A stretch of 64,000 bases of DNA from MAG-120531 sp038125995 (GCA_038125995.1 JAYPEX010000007.1:62001-126000); one strand, 5' to 3'; counted from the stretch's first letter, positions 33,848 through 43,952 are shown. A program made the numbers and translations. Notes: generated from the letters alone by a model not told the origin.

Positions 33848-35374
33848 TTGAAGAAAATAATCAACCTATTTGACTTCTCTCAAGAAGTCAATTACAAAAC
33901 TGAAATACTTTCTGGTTTAACTGTTGCTTTAGCCCTAGTCCCCGAAGCCATTGCCTTTGCGCTTATCGCAGGCCTCTCGCCCTTAACTGGATTATACGCT
34001 GCCTTTATGATGGGTTTAGTCACATCCATTTTTGGAGGTAGACCTGGAATGATTTCTGGTGCCACAGGAGCTGTTGCTGTTGTTTTAGTTTCCCTTGTAA
34101 AAACACATGGAGTTGAGTATATCTTTGCGACCGTAATCCTAGCCGGTCTTCTTCAAACAGTCGTTGGTGTTTTAAAATTAGGAAAACTGATGCGTCTGGT
34201 TCCACATCCCGTAATTTTTGGATTTGTAAACGGATTGGCAATCATTATTTTCAGTTCTCAATTAGTTCAATTCCAAGATGAATCAGGTAACTGGCTAACA
34301 GGAATGCCTCTTGTTACCTTATTGGGATTAGTACTTTTTACAATGTTGACTATTTGGGGAATTCCGAAAATCAACAAACAACTTCCAGCAGCTCTTATTG
34401 CAATTCTAGCGGTGTTTGGAATCGTTGTTTTCTTTGGAATCGACACCAAAACGATCGGAGATATCGCCTCCATCAAAGGAGGGTTTCCTCCCTTTCACTT
34501 ACCAGAAGTACCTCTTGAATTAGAAACTCTAAAAATTATTTTTCCCTATGCTTCTATTGTGGCAGGCGTCGGTCTTATTGAAAGTCTTTTGACTCTTAAT
34601 ATCGTCGATGAAATCACTGAAACTAGAGGGAGTGGCAATAGAGAAGCCATCGCTCAAGGAGGGGCTAATATTCTCTCAGGCTTATTTTCATCAATGGGTG
34701 GATGTGCGATGATTGGTCAGAGTTTGATCAACACCTGCAATGGTGCTCGCGCACGTCTCTCTGGGATTGTGGCTTCGGTAATGCTACTCGTTTTTATCAT
34801 GTTCGGTTCCTCAATAATTGAAAAAATGCCAATGGCAGCTCTTACTGGATTAATGATCATGGTTTCCATCGGAACCTTTGAATGGGCCAGTCTAAAAACA
34901 TTTAGACGTATGCCTAAGTCTGATGTGTTCGTGATGGTGCTTGTAACCCTTGTTACTGTATTCTTACACAATCTAGCGCTTGCCGTCGTAGTGGGTGTCA
35001 TCATTGCCGCACTTGTATTTGCGTGGGATAATGCCAAGCGAATTAGAGCTCGAAAATTTATCGATGAAGAGGGGGTTAAACACTATGAAATATACGGGCC
35101 TTTATTCTTTGGTTCCATCACCGTTTTTAACGAAAAATTTGATGTGTTAAATGATCCCGATGTGGTGATCATCGATTTTGCTGAATCTCGAATTGTAGAT
35201 ATGTCCGCCATCGAAGCAGTAAACACGCTGACTTCAAGATATCTTAAGGTTGGCAAAGAAGTACATCTCAAACACCTCAGTGCCGACTGTAGAGTGCTAT
35301 TGAAAAATGCTGATGAGATTATCGATGTCAACGTCATGGAAGACCCTACTTATAAAATAGCGGTCGATCAATAG
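33848..35374 (+). CDS. SulP-family anion transporter with STAS domain
   Basis: A 508-residue inner-membrane protein: KIINLFDFSQEVNYKTEILSG-type entry, ALALVPEAIAFALIAGLSPLTGLYAAF, the GGCAMIGQSLIN block, and a STAS domain from about residue 420 (FFGSITVFNEKFD to DVNVMEDPTY). The open frame extends to 33719, but the promoter at 33799-33828 lies inside that extension, which also spans a terminator, so the TTG at 33848 is chosen. Unlike the first SulP protein it lacks the long charged insertion. Substrate unknown (sulfate, bicarbonate or other anion). Its stop is 3 bases from the convergent neighbour. Confidence 0.87.
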   Translation: MKKIINLFDFSQEVNYKTEILSGLTVALALVPEAIAFALIAGLSPLTGLYAAFMMGLVTSIFGGRPGMISGATGAVAVVLVSLVKTHGVEYIFATVILAGLLQTVVGVLKLGKLMRLVPHPVIFGFVNGLAIIIFSSQLVQFQDESGNWLTGMPLVTLLGLVLFTMLTIWGIPKINKQLPAALIAILAVFGIVVFFGIDTKTIGDIASIKGGFPPFHLPEVPLELETLKIIFPYASIVAGVGLIESLLTLNIVDEITETRGSGNREAIAQGGANILSGLFSSMGGCAMIGQSLINTCNGARARLSGIVASVMLLVFIMFGSSIIEKMPMAALTGLMIMVSIGTFEWASLKTFRRMPKSDVFVMVLVTLVTVFLHNLALAVVVGVIIAALVFAWDNAKRIRARKFIDEEGVKHYEIYGPLFFGSITVFNEKFDVLNDPDVVIIDFAESRIVDMSAIEAVNTLTSRYLKVGKEVHLKHLSADCRVLLKNADEIIDVNVMEDPTYKIAVDQ

Positions 35375-35377
35375 TCT

Positions 35378-36349
35378 CTAAGAAAACCATTGTTTGATAC
35401 GCTTTTCTTGATCTAAAAGCGCTGTTTTAAACTCAGATGTTAAACGGCTCACTAAGTCTTTGACACTGGTGCTTTCGTGAATGCTTGTCACTCCCTGACC
35501 GGCTGACCAGATCGTTTTCCAAGCTTTGGCCTCAGTGTCCAATTCTTTGCCAAAATCAATCTTTCGTTCTGCCTTTAAATCTTCTTCTGAGATTCCTGCC
35601 TTAGCCAAACTCTTGGCTAGAAAATTTGCTGGAACACCAGATATGGAAGCGGTATAAACAATATCACTAGCCCCTGAATCGATGATCATCTGACGGTATT
35701 CATCGGTAGCTTGACTCTCCTCTGTGTTGATAAAACGGGTTCCCATATAGGCTAAATCTGCTCCCATCTGAAGTGCTGAAGCAACATCGTTCCCTGTTGA
35801 AATACAACCTGAAAGTAACATCGTTCCATCGAAAATGGAACGTACTTCTGACAACAAACTCATCGGATTGAGGGTTCCTCCGTGTCCTCCAGCTCCTGCA
35901 GAAACCAGGATTAATCCATCGACTCCAGCTTCAATAGCCTTTTCAGCATGTCGTTTTTTGATGATATCGTGAAAGACAAGCCCCCCGTATGAATGTACGG
36001 CATCAACGACTTGACTCACAGCTCCTAGTGAGGTGATCACTAGTGGAACTTTATGCTTCATACAAATTTTTAGGTCTGCTTCGAGTCTCGGATTGGTCGG
36101 ATGTACAATGAGGTTCACCGCAAAAGGTGCTGCCTTCTTTCCTGTCTCAGTTTCAAAATCAGCAAGCGCTTCTTTAATCTGAACAACCCACTCTTCAAAG
36201 CCTTCTGTCGTTCGTTGGTTCAGAGCAGGAAAACTCCCTACAATGCAGTTTTTACAACAGGCGATAACTAGTTCTGGGCCTGAGATTAAAAACATAGGGG
36301 CGGCTACAATGGGCATCGATAAATCCTTGATAAATGCTGCTTTTTCCAT
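35378..36349 (-). CDS. nitronate monooxygenase family FMN enzyme
   Basis: A 323-residue TIM-barrel flavoprotein of the 2-nitropropane dioxygenase/NAD(P)H-quinone reductase family. Seen: IVAAPMFLISGPELVIACCKN at the N-terminus, GGHGGT (the FMN/catalytic His loop) near residue 155, and LLSGCISTGNDVASALQMGADLAYMGTRF binding the FMN phosphate. True nitronate activity is only one of several possibilities. It lies 2 bases after the EamA transporter gene. Confidence 0.85.
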   Translation of the reverse strand: MEKAAFIKDLSMPIVAAPMFLISGPELVIACCKNCIVGSFPALNQRTTEGFEEWVVQIKEALADFETETGKKAAPFAVNLIVHPTNPRLEADLKICMKHKVPLVITSLGAVSQVVDAVHSYGGLVFHDIIKKRHAEKAIEAGVDGLILVSAGAGGHGGTLNPMSLLSEVRSIFDGTMLLSGCISTGNDVASALQMGADLAYMGTRFINTEESQATDEYRQMIIDSGASDIVYTASISGVPANFLAKSLAKAGISEEDLKAERKIDFGKELDTEAKAWKTIWSAGQGVTSIHESTSVKDLVSRLTSEFKTALLDQEKRIKQWFS

Positions 36350-36351
36350 AA

Positions 36352-37248
36352 TTAAATTGTTTGTTTTTTTGATGCAAAATAAACTCCTGACAACACCAGT
36401 ATTCCAGCTGCTGCCTTGGTGAAATTGAGCTGATCTTGACCGCTTAAAATTGCCACTATAATTCCAATGAGGGGTTGCACATATACGAAAGAACTCACGG
36501 TAGAAGCCTTGAGTTTAGTCAGCGCAAATCCATTGAACAAATAAGTCATATACGTGGTTCCTAAGATCACAAATATTACCGATGCGATGATCGATGGAGG
36601 CATCTCCCAATTGATCTGACTAAAAGACGAATAGGTAATTGGTAGATTGACAATAAATGCAATCGTAAATACCCATTTTAAAACAGTGATGGGCTGATAT
36701 TTTTCCATGACTTTTTTTATCACGATTAAATACAACCCATAAGCCGTAGCATTGACGATAAACAAAGTATTTCCCAGTGGAATATTGGGGGCGTCGATAC
36801 GGACTTCCTTACCGTAGATCACTAGTCCAATAGCTCCTACCAATCCCATGGCAATACCGAGAACCTTGGTAAAATAGATTTTCTCTTTTAAAAGAATACT
36901 TGAAAAAATAACGACAATGATAGGAGTGATGGTCACTAAAATTGATGAATTGATCGGCGTGGAAAGCTCTAGTCCCTTGAAGAAGGAGAGCATATTGATA
37001 CTCGCTCCTAAAATAGCAGCCAAAATAAGGGGCTTCCAGTCTTGCCTCGCAATTTTTTCAGATGTTACAAATAGGGAACTGATCCAAAACAACAGTGCCG
37101 CTCCACCTGTTCTAAGTAAAATAAAACCAAATGCTCCGACATAATCAGGCATGACTCCCTTGGCAACCGTGTGATTGATGCCGTAAATGGTCGTCGCTCC
37201 CAAGGCTGCTAAGAAAGCTACTATTCTAATATTAATGAGTGCTTTCAA
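36352..37248 (-). CDS. EamA (DMT superfamily) transporter
   Basis: A 298-residue protein with ten predicted membrane helices arranged as two EamA repeats, starting ALINIRIVAFLAALGATTIYGIN and second repeat from about 155. The family exports or imports small metabolites; substrate unknown. It overlaps the ArsC-like gene by 17 bases at its start. Confidence 0.87.
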   Translation of the reverse strand: MKALINIRIVAFLAALGATTIYGINHTVAKGVMPDYVGAFGFILLRTGGAALLFWISSLFVTSEKIARQDWKPLILAAILGASINMLSFFKGLELSTPINSSILVTITPIIVVIFSSILLKEKIYFTKVLGIAMGLVGAIGLVIYGKEVRIDAPNIPLGNTLFIVNATAYGLYLIVIKKVMEKYQPITVLKWVFTIAFIVNLPITYSSFSQINWEMPPSIIASVIFVILGTTYMTYLFNGFALTKLKASTVSSFVYVQPLIGIIVAILSGQDQLNFTKAAAGILVLSGVYFASKKQTI

Positions 37249-37588
37249 GAAGAGTCTTTAAGGATTCAACAGTCGATTTAGCATTGCCGATATAGAGCTT
37301 GTCTTGATATTGAATAACAGGTCTTTTTAAGAAGGTGTAATGGCGTTTAAGCAACTCCTTATACCTTTCTTCGCTCTGACCATTAGGCGCTATTCGTTCT
37401 GTTTTAAAGAGTTGAGCTCTTTTATTAATCAAGGCCTCATAAGAAGAAGTGTGTTTGTAAAACCCTTCTAATTCCTCATCGCTTAGAGGGTGATCTTTAA
37501 TATCGATTAGTTTAAATTGTTCGAGTGGCAGTTCTGCTAAAATCCTTTTATTAGTAGAACAACTACTCAAATAATATATAATGTTCAT
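37232..37588 (-). CDS. ArsC/Spx-family protein
   Basis: A 118-residue thioredoxin-fold protein with the N-terminal Cys9 motif SSCSTNKRIL, IDIKDHPLSDEEL, and the conserved KRPVI loop with its Arg. It has the single ArsC-type Cys and not the Spx CxxC. It may be an arsenate reductase-like or YffB-like protein; function unassigned. The ATG at 37588 is preferred over the TTG one codon earlier. Confidence 0.8.
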   Translation of the reverse strand: MNIIYYLSSCSTNKRILAELPLEQFKLIDIKDHPLSDEELEGFYKHTSSYEALINKRAQLFKTERIAPNGQSEERYKELLKRHYTFLKRPVIQYQDKLYIGNAKSTVESLKTLLESTH

Positions 37589-37635
37589 CAATTGATTACT
37601 TTAGTGATTTAAAATTACAATTTATAAATGATATC

Positions 37636-38109
37636 ATGAGTATGAAGTTTCAATTCTATAACTGCAGAGAAACCAGAAAAATTCTGGTCAATTTTTTAGA
37701 GACGATTTCAAGAGAAGATCTTTTGGCAATTCCAAAGCACTATAACAATAATATTTGGTGGAATATTGCACATGTGGCTGTGACTCAACAATTATTAGTT
37801 TATAAACTGAGCGGCTTAGCTCTCAATTTACCCGATGATATTATTGCAAAATACGCTAAAGGATCAATTCCATCAGAGGAGCCCTCAGAGGAAGAATTTA
37901 ATACCATCAAAAAAGCTTTAGTGGATTTAATCGATCAAACGGAAGAAGATTATAACAATGGAATCTTTAAAAACTTCAATCCTTATACCACTTCGGCCAA
38001 TGTTACCTTAGAGTCGGTTGATGACGCGATCGCATTTAACAATTATCACGAAGGCATTCATATAGGATCCATCCTTGCGCTTCGAAGAGCCTTAGGAATC
38101 GCATCGTAA
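37636..38109 (+). CDS. DinB family protein
   Basis: A 157-residue four-helix-bundle protein of the DinB/YfiT type, with candidate metal ligands: His in NIAHVAVTQQ near residue 47 and His in NNYHEGIHIGSILALRRALG near the C-terminus. Members are metal-dependent thiol transferases or unknown. Its stop overlaps the next ATG (TAATG). Confidence 0.85.
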   Translation: MSMKFQFYNCRETRKILVNFLETISREDLLAIPKHYNNNIWWNIAHVAVTQQLLVYKLSGLALNLPDDIIAKYAKGSIPSEEPSEEEFNTIKKALVDLIDQTEEDYNNGIFKNFNPYTTSANVTLESVDDAIAFNNYHEGIHIGSILALRRALGIAS

Positions 38110-39251
38110 TGAAGAAAGAAACTAAAATGATTCACGGCGGGCAGCATTTAGAACCTCCCTACAATGCTTTAATGACCCCTATCTATATGAGTAGTTCTTA
38201 TGGTCAAGAAGAACTAGGGAATTACGGTCCATACGCCTATTCGAGAACAGAAAACCCCACTAGAACTGCTCTTGAAAAATCATTAGCTAGTATTGAAAAT
38301 GGTATTGATGCCATTGCTTTTAGTTCGGGAATCGCTGCTGTAGATGCCGCCCTTAGATTGCTAAAATCTGGAGATCACATTATCGCTACCAAGGATATTT
38401 ACGGAGGAAGCTATCGCCTTTTTACTCAATTACTAGAGCAGCTTGGCTTGCAATTTTCCTTTGTTGACCTTCAAGATTTAGAGGGTTTAAAAGATCATTT
38501 TCAAGCCAATACTAAAATGGTTTGGGTGGAATCGCCCACCAATCCACTAGTCAAAATAGTCGATATCACTGAGATTGTCAAAATCACCAAATCCATAGAT
38601 CCCTCTATTCTTGTTGGGGTGGACAACACCTTTGCCTCTCCTTATTTACAGCTACCCCTGGATTTAGGAGCAGATATTTCAATGCACTCCGCCACTAAAT
38701 TCCTGTCGGGTCATTCAGATGTCATCCTCGGTGCCCTTGTTGTAAAGGATGTTGAACTGGGCAAACAATTACACTTTATTCAAAATGCAGCTGGCGCAAT
38801 TCCTTCTCCCATGGATTGCTTTTTGGTATTGAGGGGAATCAAAACCCTTCACCTTCGAATGCAGAGACATTGTGAAAATGCAGCTCAAATTGCTAACTTT
38901 TTAAGAGCACATCCTAAGGTTGAAAAAGTGTATTACCCCGGTTTTAAAGATCATTACAATCATCAGGTTGCCAAAAAACAAATGACTGCTTTTGGTAGTA
39001 TGATCTCTTTTGTACCTAAATCATCAGATTTAGAATCCACAAAAATTCTTGTAAAAAAACTCAAAATCTTCTGCTTAGGAGTCTCCTTAGGAGGTGTAGA
39101 ATCCCTAGTAGGTCATCCTGTTACAATGACCCACGCATCGGTCCCTAAAGCCGAACGGGAAGCCTTGGGGATTGTAGATGGGTTGATTCGATTATCTGTG
39201 GGAGTAGAAGCTGTAGAAGATCTGATAGCGGACTTAGATGGAGCGCTTTAA
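38109..39251 (+). CDS. trans-sulfuration PLP enzyme (cystathionine gamma-synthase/lyase family)
   Basis: A 380-residue Cys/Met-metabolism PLP enzyme. Seen: IHGGQHLEPPYNALMTPIYMSSSY, YSRTENPTRTALE, FSSGIAA phosphate loop, the PLP lysine in HSATKFLSGHSDV, and C-terminal LSVGVE. Synthase and lyase cannot be told apart by eye. It is coupled to the DinB gene; no methionine operon lies around it. Confidence 0.9.
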   Translation: MKKETKMIHGGQHLEPPYNALMTPIYMSSSYGQEELGNYGPYAYSRTENPTRTALEKSLASIENGIDAIAFSSGIAAVDAALRLLKSGDHIIATKDIYGGSYRLFTQLLEQLGLQFSFVDLQDLEGLKDHFQANTKMVWVESPTNPLVKIVDITEIVKITKSIDPSILVGVDNTFASPYLQLPLDLGADISMHSATKFLSGHSDVILGALVVKDVELGKQLHFIQNAAGAIPSPMDCFLVLRGIKTLHLRMQRHCENAAQIANFLRAHPKVEKVYYPGFKDHYNHQVAKKQMTAFGSMISFVPKSSDLESTKILVKKLKIFCLGVSLGGVESLVGHPVTMTHASVPKAEREALGIVDGLIRLSVGVEAVEDLIADLDGAL

Positions 39252-39302
39252 GAATATTGTAAAATAGCATCCTAATTTAGCTGTATAATTGTTAAAATAA
39301 CA

Positions 39303-39310
39303 TATTTTTG
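39303..39310 (+). promoter_or_regulatory. -7 element of gdhA
   Basis: TATTTTTG matches TAnnTTTG, 27 bases before the gdhA ATG. Confidence 0.5.
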
Positions 39311-39337
39311 TTCTCAAAATATTAATTTGATAATTAT

Positions 39338-40699
39338 ATGCATTCTAACAAGTTAATTCAAGACAAGATTGATCGCTTTATGCAAGAGGTCATCAGTCGC
39401 AATGGGCATGAGCCTGAATTTATTCAAGCAGTCCAAGAAGTGGCCGATACAGTAATTCCTTACATCGCCAATAATGAAATCTACAATGGCAAACACGTGC
39501 TTTTGAGAATGGTCGAGCCTGAACGCTTGATTTCTTTTAGAGTTGCCTGGGTCGATGACAAAGGAGAAATCCACGTCAATAGAGGTTATCGTATTCAGAT
39601 GAATTCAGCAATTGGTCCTTACAAAGGTGGTCTGCGTTTTCATCCAACAGTGAACGCTAGTGTCCTAAAATTCTTAGCCTTTGAGCAGGTTTTTAAAAAT
39701 GCTTTGACCACCTTACCAATGGGCGGTGGAAAAGGAGGTTCTGATTTTGATCCAAAAGGAAAATCAGATGATGAAATCATGCGTTTTTGCCATGCGTTCA
39801 TGTTAGAGCTTTCCAAACATATCGGTGCCAATACAGATGTTCCAGCTGGTGATATCGGAGTAGGTGCCCGTGAAATTGGATACCTCTTTGGAATGTACAA
39901 GAAAATACGAAATGAATTTACTGGAGTTCTTACAGGGAAAGGACGCTCCTGGGGAGGATCTTTGATTCGCCCAGAGGCAACTGGTTACGGTACCGTTTAC
40001 TTCGCTCAATCCATGCTTCAACGAACAGGGGATTCGATGGAAGGAAAAACGGTTTGTATCTCTGGTTCTGGAAATGTCGCTCAGTACGCTGCTGAAAAAT
40101 GCGTTCAATTAGGCGCTAAGGTTTTAACCTTTTCAGATTCTAAAGGATATATTCACGATCCCAAAGGAATCGATCAAGAAAAGATCAATTTTGTAATCGA
40201 TCTTAAAAACAACAAAAGAGGTCGTATTAGCGAATATGTCAACCAATATCCCGAGGCCACTTATCACGAAGGGAAACGGCCCTGGTCTGTGCCTTGTGAT
40301 GTAGCATTTCCTTGTGCAACTCAAAATGAATTAAATCTAGACGAGGCAAAAACACTTGTTAAAAATGGATGTGTCTGTATTGCAGAAGGAGCAAATATGC
40401 CTACAACTCCAGATGCAGTTCACTACTTCCACGATCAAAAAATTCTCTTTGCTCCTGGAAAAGCATCCAATGCTGGTGGGGTCGCTACTTCTGGATTAGA
40501 AATGTCTCAAAACTCCCTTAGAATTAGTTGGACTAGAGAAGAAGTTGACGAGCGTCTTAAAGACATTATGGCCAATATTCACAACAACTGTTTAGATTAC
40601 GGAATGGAAGAGAACGGCTATTGCAACTACGTTAAAGGTGCGAATATCGCCGGATTCGTTAAAGTAGCTGATGCCATGCTCGCTCAAGGAGTCATCTAG
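39338..40699 (+). CDS. gdhA: NADP-type glutamate dehydrogenase
   Basis: A 453-residue hexameric-type enzyme making glutamate from 2-oxoglutarate and ammonia. Substrate-site residues lie in PYKGGLRFHP and the catalytic Lys in LPMGGGKGGSDFDPKG; the dinucleotide fold starts at VCISGSGNVAQYAAEK. Length fits the small hexameric NADP enzymes; cofactor is by family. It has its own promoter and an intrinsic terminator (40720-40752), so it is monocistronic. Confidence 0.95.
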   Translation: MHSNKLIQDKIDRFMQEVISRNGHEPEFIQAVQEVADTVIPYIANNEIYNGKHVLLRMVEPERLISFRVAWVDDKGEIHVNRGYRIQMNSAIGPYKGGLRFHPTVNASVLKFLAFEQVFKNALTTLPMGGGKGGSDFDPKGKSDDEIMRFCHAFMLELSKHIGANTDVPAGDIGVGAREIGYLFGMYKKIRNEFTGVLTGKGRSWGGSLIRPEATGYGTVYFAQSMLQRTGDSMEGKTVCISGSGNVAQYAAEKCVQLGAKVLTFSDSKGYIHDPKGIDQEKINFVIDLKNNKRGRISEYVNQYPEATYHEGKRPWSVPCDVAFPCATQNELNLDEAKTLVKNGCVCIAEGANMPTTPDAVHYFHDQKILFAPGKASNAGGVATSGLEMSQNSLRISWTREEVDERLKDIMANIHNNCLDYGMEENGYCNYVKGANIAGFVKVADAMLAQGVI

Positions 40700-40719
40700 A
40701 AGAGTTCTGTTAATTATTT

Positions 40720-40752
40720 AAAAGCCTTTGGAGTCATTCAAAGGCTTTTTTT
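40720..40752 (+). terminator. intrinsic terminator after gdhA
   Basis: AAAAGCCTTTG (40720-40730) pairs perfectly with CAAAGGCTTTT (40739-40749), followed by T's. Confidence 0.88.
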
Positions 40753-40767
40753 ATTATTTTGCTCTCT

Positions 40768-41493
40768 ATGAGAGTCCACACCAAAGCCATTGTTCTGTCT
40801 TCGATCAAATACGCAGACAGCAGTTTAATCGTAAAGGCTTTTACAGAATCTGACGGATTAAAATCATATATATTACAAGGAGTTTTAGCTTCTAAAAAGG
40901 GGAAAGTCAAGGCGGCCTATTTTCTGCCCCTCTCTCAATTAGAAATCGTTGCTAACCACAAGAATAATGCGACCCTAGAGCGAATTTCTGAGGTGAAAAC
41001 CCATTACCACTACCAAACTGCTCATTCCAATCTAATTAAAAATTCACTGGTCTTATTTCTTTCAGAAGTACTTTCATCGGCCGTTGTAGAAGAGGAAGAA
41101 AATCAAGAATTGTTTCATTTCTTATCGGAGTCTTTGATATGGATGGATCAAAACGATCAGGTCGGTAATTTTCATTTACAATTTCTAATCAATCTAAGTC
41201 GCTTTTTAGGGTTTTATCCCGATCGCTCTACTATTGATGCTCCATACTTTAATCTTTTAGAAGGAGCCTTTAGTTCTCATTTTTCTAATGAAAGCTCGTT
41301 AAATAATTCACTTTCAGAGGGCCTAAAGATGTTTTTAGGCACGAATTTTGATAATTCAAAAGCGATTAAACTCGATAAAAACCTGAAAATTGAACTTATA
41401 AAATCGATGATACACTATTATCGATTGCATTTAAATTCATTTAAGTCTCCCAAATCCCTTGAAGTCCTCAATGTCGTCTTTTCCACACTATAA
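40768..41493 (+). CDS. recO: DNA repair protein RecO
   Basis: A 241-residue protein that loads RecA onto gapped DNA with RecFR. The N-terminal OB fold starts MRVHTKAIVLSSIKYADSSLI, followed by a helical domain (LVLFLSEVLSSAV) without an obvious zinc finger, as in other Bacteroidota RecO proteins. The frame extends to TTG 40759, but the ATG at 40768 is preferred, as the TTG overlaps a near -7 element (TTATTTTG). The end overlaps the next gene by 23 bases. Confidence 0.92.
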   Translation: MRVHTKAIVLSSIKYADSSLIVKAFTESDGLKSYILQGVLASKKGKVKAAYFLPLSQLEIVANHKNNATLERISEVKTHYHYQTAHSNLIKNSLVLFLSEVLSSAVVEEEENQELFHFLSESLIWMDQNDQVGNFHLQFLINLSRFLGFYPDRSTIDAPYFNLLEGAFSSHFSNESSLNNSLSEGLKMFLGTNFDNSKAIKLDKNLKIELIKSMIHYYRLHLNSFKSPKSLEVLNVVFSTL

Positions 41494-43912
41494 AGCAGCT
41501 GTAAGCTTATTGATCCTCCTGTTGAGTTTCAGTTTGAAAGCACAGGACTTTTTGGTGTATGATGCGAATACCAATACCCCCATAGACCAGGTGATTGTGT
41601 ATACAACTGACCTCAAAGAAAGTATCAGTTCGAACAGTGATGGTCAAGTAGATCTTTCCCTATTTGAGGAGGATGAACTATTAGAGGTATATAAATTCGG
41701 GTATGAAAAGCTCAGAATCAGCAAACGCAGCTGGGCTAAAAATGACTTTACCATTTACCTTTACACTCAAAGCATGCACTTGGATGAGGTCGTCATGTCG
41801 GTTTCTAAATGGAAACAATACAAGAGTCAGGTGCCTCAAAAGATTCAAGTAATCGATCAAAAAGCCCTAGAACTTCAACAACCTCAGACCTCAGCAGATC
41901 TACTCCAACAATCTGGAAATGTCTTTGTTCAAAAAAGTCAGTTAGGAGGGGGAAGTCCTATGATAAGAGGATTTGCTGCCAATCGATTGCTTTTAGTTGT
42001 CGATGGTGTGCGTATGAATAACGCCATTTTTAGAGGAGGAAACCTACAAAGTGTAATCTCCATAGATCCCTTTATTGTCGATAAGACTGAGGTGCTTTTT
42101 GGAACTGGTTCTGTGATTTACGGATCAGATGCCATGGGAGGAGTCATCAACTTTTACACAAAATCCAATGGGTTTAGTAGCAAAAGATCCTTTAAGGTCA
42201 ATGCTCACAGTCGCTTTTCTTCATCAAATAACGAGTGGACTAATCACGCTGATTTTTCTATTTCATCTTCCAAATGGTCTCATTTTAGCAGTATCACTCA
42301 AAGTGATTTTTCTGATTTAATGATGGGAACTAGTGGCCCTGATGACTATTTAAATCCACTTTTCATAGAGCGAGTCGACGGTGTTGATCAAGTAGTTCAA
42401 AACGATCAACCTCTGAGGCAAATCAGTTCAGGATACTCCATGCTCAGCGCTTTTCACAAAAGCGTCTATCAACCCTCAAGCCATTGGAAACACGAATTTT
42501 CTTGGGTCTATTCTAAAACCTCTGACATTCCTAGATACGACCGACTTATAAGACCAGGTAAGGAAACGAACCCTCTTCGGTCTGCCGAGTGGTATTACGG
42601 ACCTCAACTTTGGAACATGAAACACTACCAACTCCATCATTTGAGATCGAATTCATTCTACAGCAACGCCTTATTAAGTATCGCGCATCAGCGGTTTGGA
42701 GAGAGTAGACACAATAGAGATTTTAACAGTCCTCTGTTAGAACACACCGAAGAATTAGTTGATAGTTGGACTTTGAATTTGGATTATGAAAAGAGTATTG
42801 GGAAATCCATCGATCTTTTTTACGGATACGAATTCATCGACAATGTCGTTAATTCTACGGGGAGTATTGAAAACATCGAGAACCTTCAAACGACAAGCGC
42901 ACCATCGCGTTATCCTGAAAATGCTAGTTGGAACTCTTCTGCGCTCTACCTCAACAGTACCTATAGGGCTTCTGATCACCTGAGTTTAATGAGTGGGATT
43001 CGCTACAATAAAATCAAAGCCTTTGCAAAGCTCAATCGAATGGAATACCAGTTTCCCTTCGATAAAATCAACTTAAACACTGGAGCTTTAACGGCTAATT
43101 TAGGAATGAATTGGTCCTTGAAAAACGCTCAATTAAGATTGAATATTTCTTCTGGATTTAGAGCCCCAAATATCGATGATCTAGCCAAGGTATTCGATTC
43201 AGAACCTGGAGCAGTAGTAGTTCCTAACCCCGATCTTAAACCAGAGCACGCTAGAGGAATTGACCTCGGTTTTAAAACTCAAATAGAAGATCATACCGAA
43301 ATTCGCATTTCTACTTACTACACCTTTATGGATCAAGTGATGGTTCGAAAAGACTACGATGCTTTTATTCCAAAAAACCAAACTCAGGCACAAGAATACC
43401 TCGAATATCAAGGAGAATTATCAAGAGTTCAAGCTGTTCAAAATTTAGCACACGCTAAAATAAAAGGCGTTGAGTTTGCTGTTAGATGTCTCGTCAATCC
43501 CGAATTTAAAATCATCGGCAATTACTCCTTGTCCAAGGGAGCGTATCTGGATGAAAATGGACTGAGTTCATCCGTTAGACATGTGTCTCCTAACTTTGGA
43601 CAGCTACAATTGATCTATGAAAAAGGACCTTTAGTGTTGAATTTTTACAGTCTCTTTAACTCTGAAATTCCCTATGAAAATTTAGCATTAAGTGAGCGTT
43701 CTAAGTCCTATCTCTATGCCAAGGATCTCAACGGAAATCCCTATGCTCCCTCCTGGCAAACCTTGAATTTTAAATCTCAAATTCAACTGACACATCAAAC
43801 TAAGTTTGGTTTTGCGATTGAGAATATAACAAATCTTCGTTATCGCCCGTATTCATCGGGAATCAGTGCCCCAGGAATCAATCTGATCAGCAGTTTGTCT
43901 CACCAATTTTAA
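41471..43912 (+). CDS. TonB-dependent receptor, hemoglobin/hemin-receptor type
   Basis: An 813-residue outer-membrane receptor: signal peptide (LLILLLSFSLKAQ), a carboxypeptidase-like N-terminal domain of about 85 residues (FLVYDANTNTPIDQVIVYT), a plug (QPQTSADLLQQSGNVFVQKS, MIRGFAANRLLLVVDGVRMN), and a beta barrel ending in SSLSHQF. Plug sequences resemble hemoglobin/transferrin/hemin receptors; the ligand is inferred. Chosen start ATG 41471 overlaps recO by 23 bases; a TTG at 41459 is an alternative. It must be co-transcribed with recO or use a promoter inside it. Confidence 0.88.
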   Translation: MSSFPHYKAAVSLLILLLSFSLKAQDFLVYDANTNTPIDQVIVYTTDLKESISSNSDGQVDLSLFEEDELLEVYKFGYEKLRISKRSWAKNDFTIYLYTQSMHLDEVVMSVSKWKQYKSQVPQKIQVIDQKALELQQPQTSADLLQQSGNVFVQKSQLGGGSPMIRGFAANRLLLVVDGVRMNNAIFRGGNLQSVISIDPFIVDKTEVLFGTGSVIYGSDAMGGVINFYTKSNGFSSKRSFKVNAHSRFSSSNNEWTNHADFSISSSKWSHFSSITQSDFSDLMMGTSGPDDYLNPLFIERVDGVDQVVQNDQPLRQISSGYSMLSAFHKSVYQPSSHWKHEFSWVYSKTSDIPRYDRLIRPGKETNPLRSAEWYYGPQLWNMKHYQLHHLRSNSFYSNALLSIAHQRFGESRHNRDFNSPLLEHTEELVDSWTLNLDYEKSIGKSIDLFYGYEFIDNVVNSTGSIENIENLQTTSAPSRYPENASWNSSALYLNSTYRASDHLSLMSGIRYNKIKAFAKLNRMEYQFPFDKINLNTGALTANLGMNWSLKNAQLRLNISSGFRAPNIDDLAKVFDSEPGAVVVPNPDLKPEHARGIDLGFKTQIEDHTEIRISTYYTFMDQVMVRKDYDAFIPKNQTQAQEYLEYQGELSRVQAVQNLAHAKIKGVEFAVRCLVNPEFKIIGNYSLSKGAYLDENGLSSSVRHVSPNFGQLQLIYEKGPLVLNFYSLFNSEIPYENLALSERSKSYLYAKDLNGNPYAPSWQTLNFKSQIQLTHQTKFGFAIENITNLRYRPYSSGISAPGINLISSLSHQF

Positions 43913-43952
43913 AATCGGCTCCTGAAGCTCCTCTTTTTGTTAATAATTGTGT

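Noticed and set aside
39302..39326. ATATTTT/AAAATAT repeat at the gdhA promoter.
   Set aside because: Pure A/T and overlapping the -7 element itself; likely chance.
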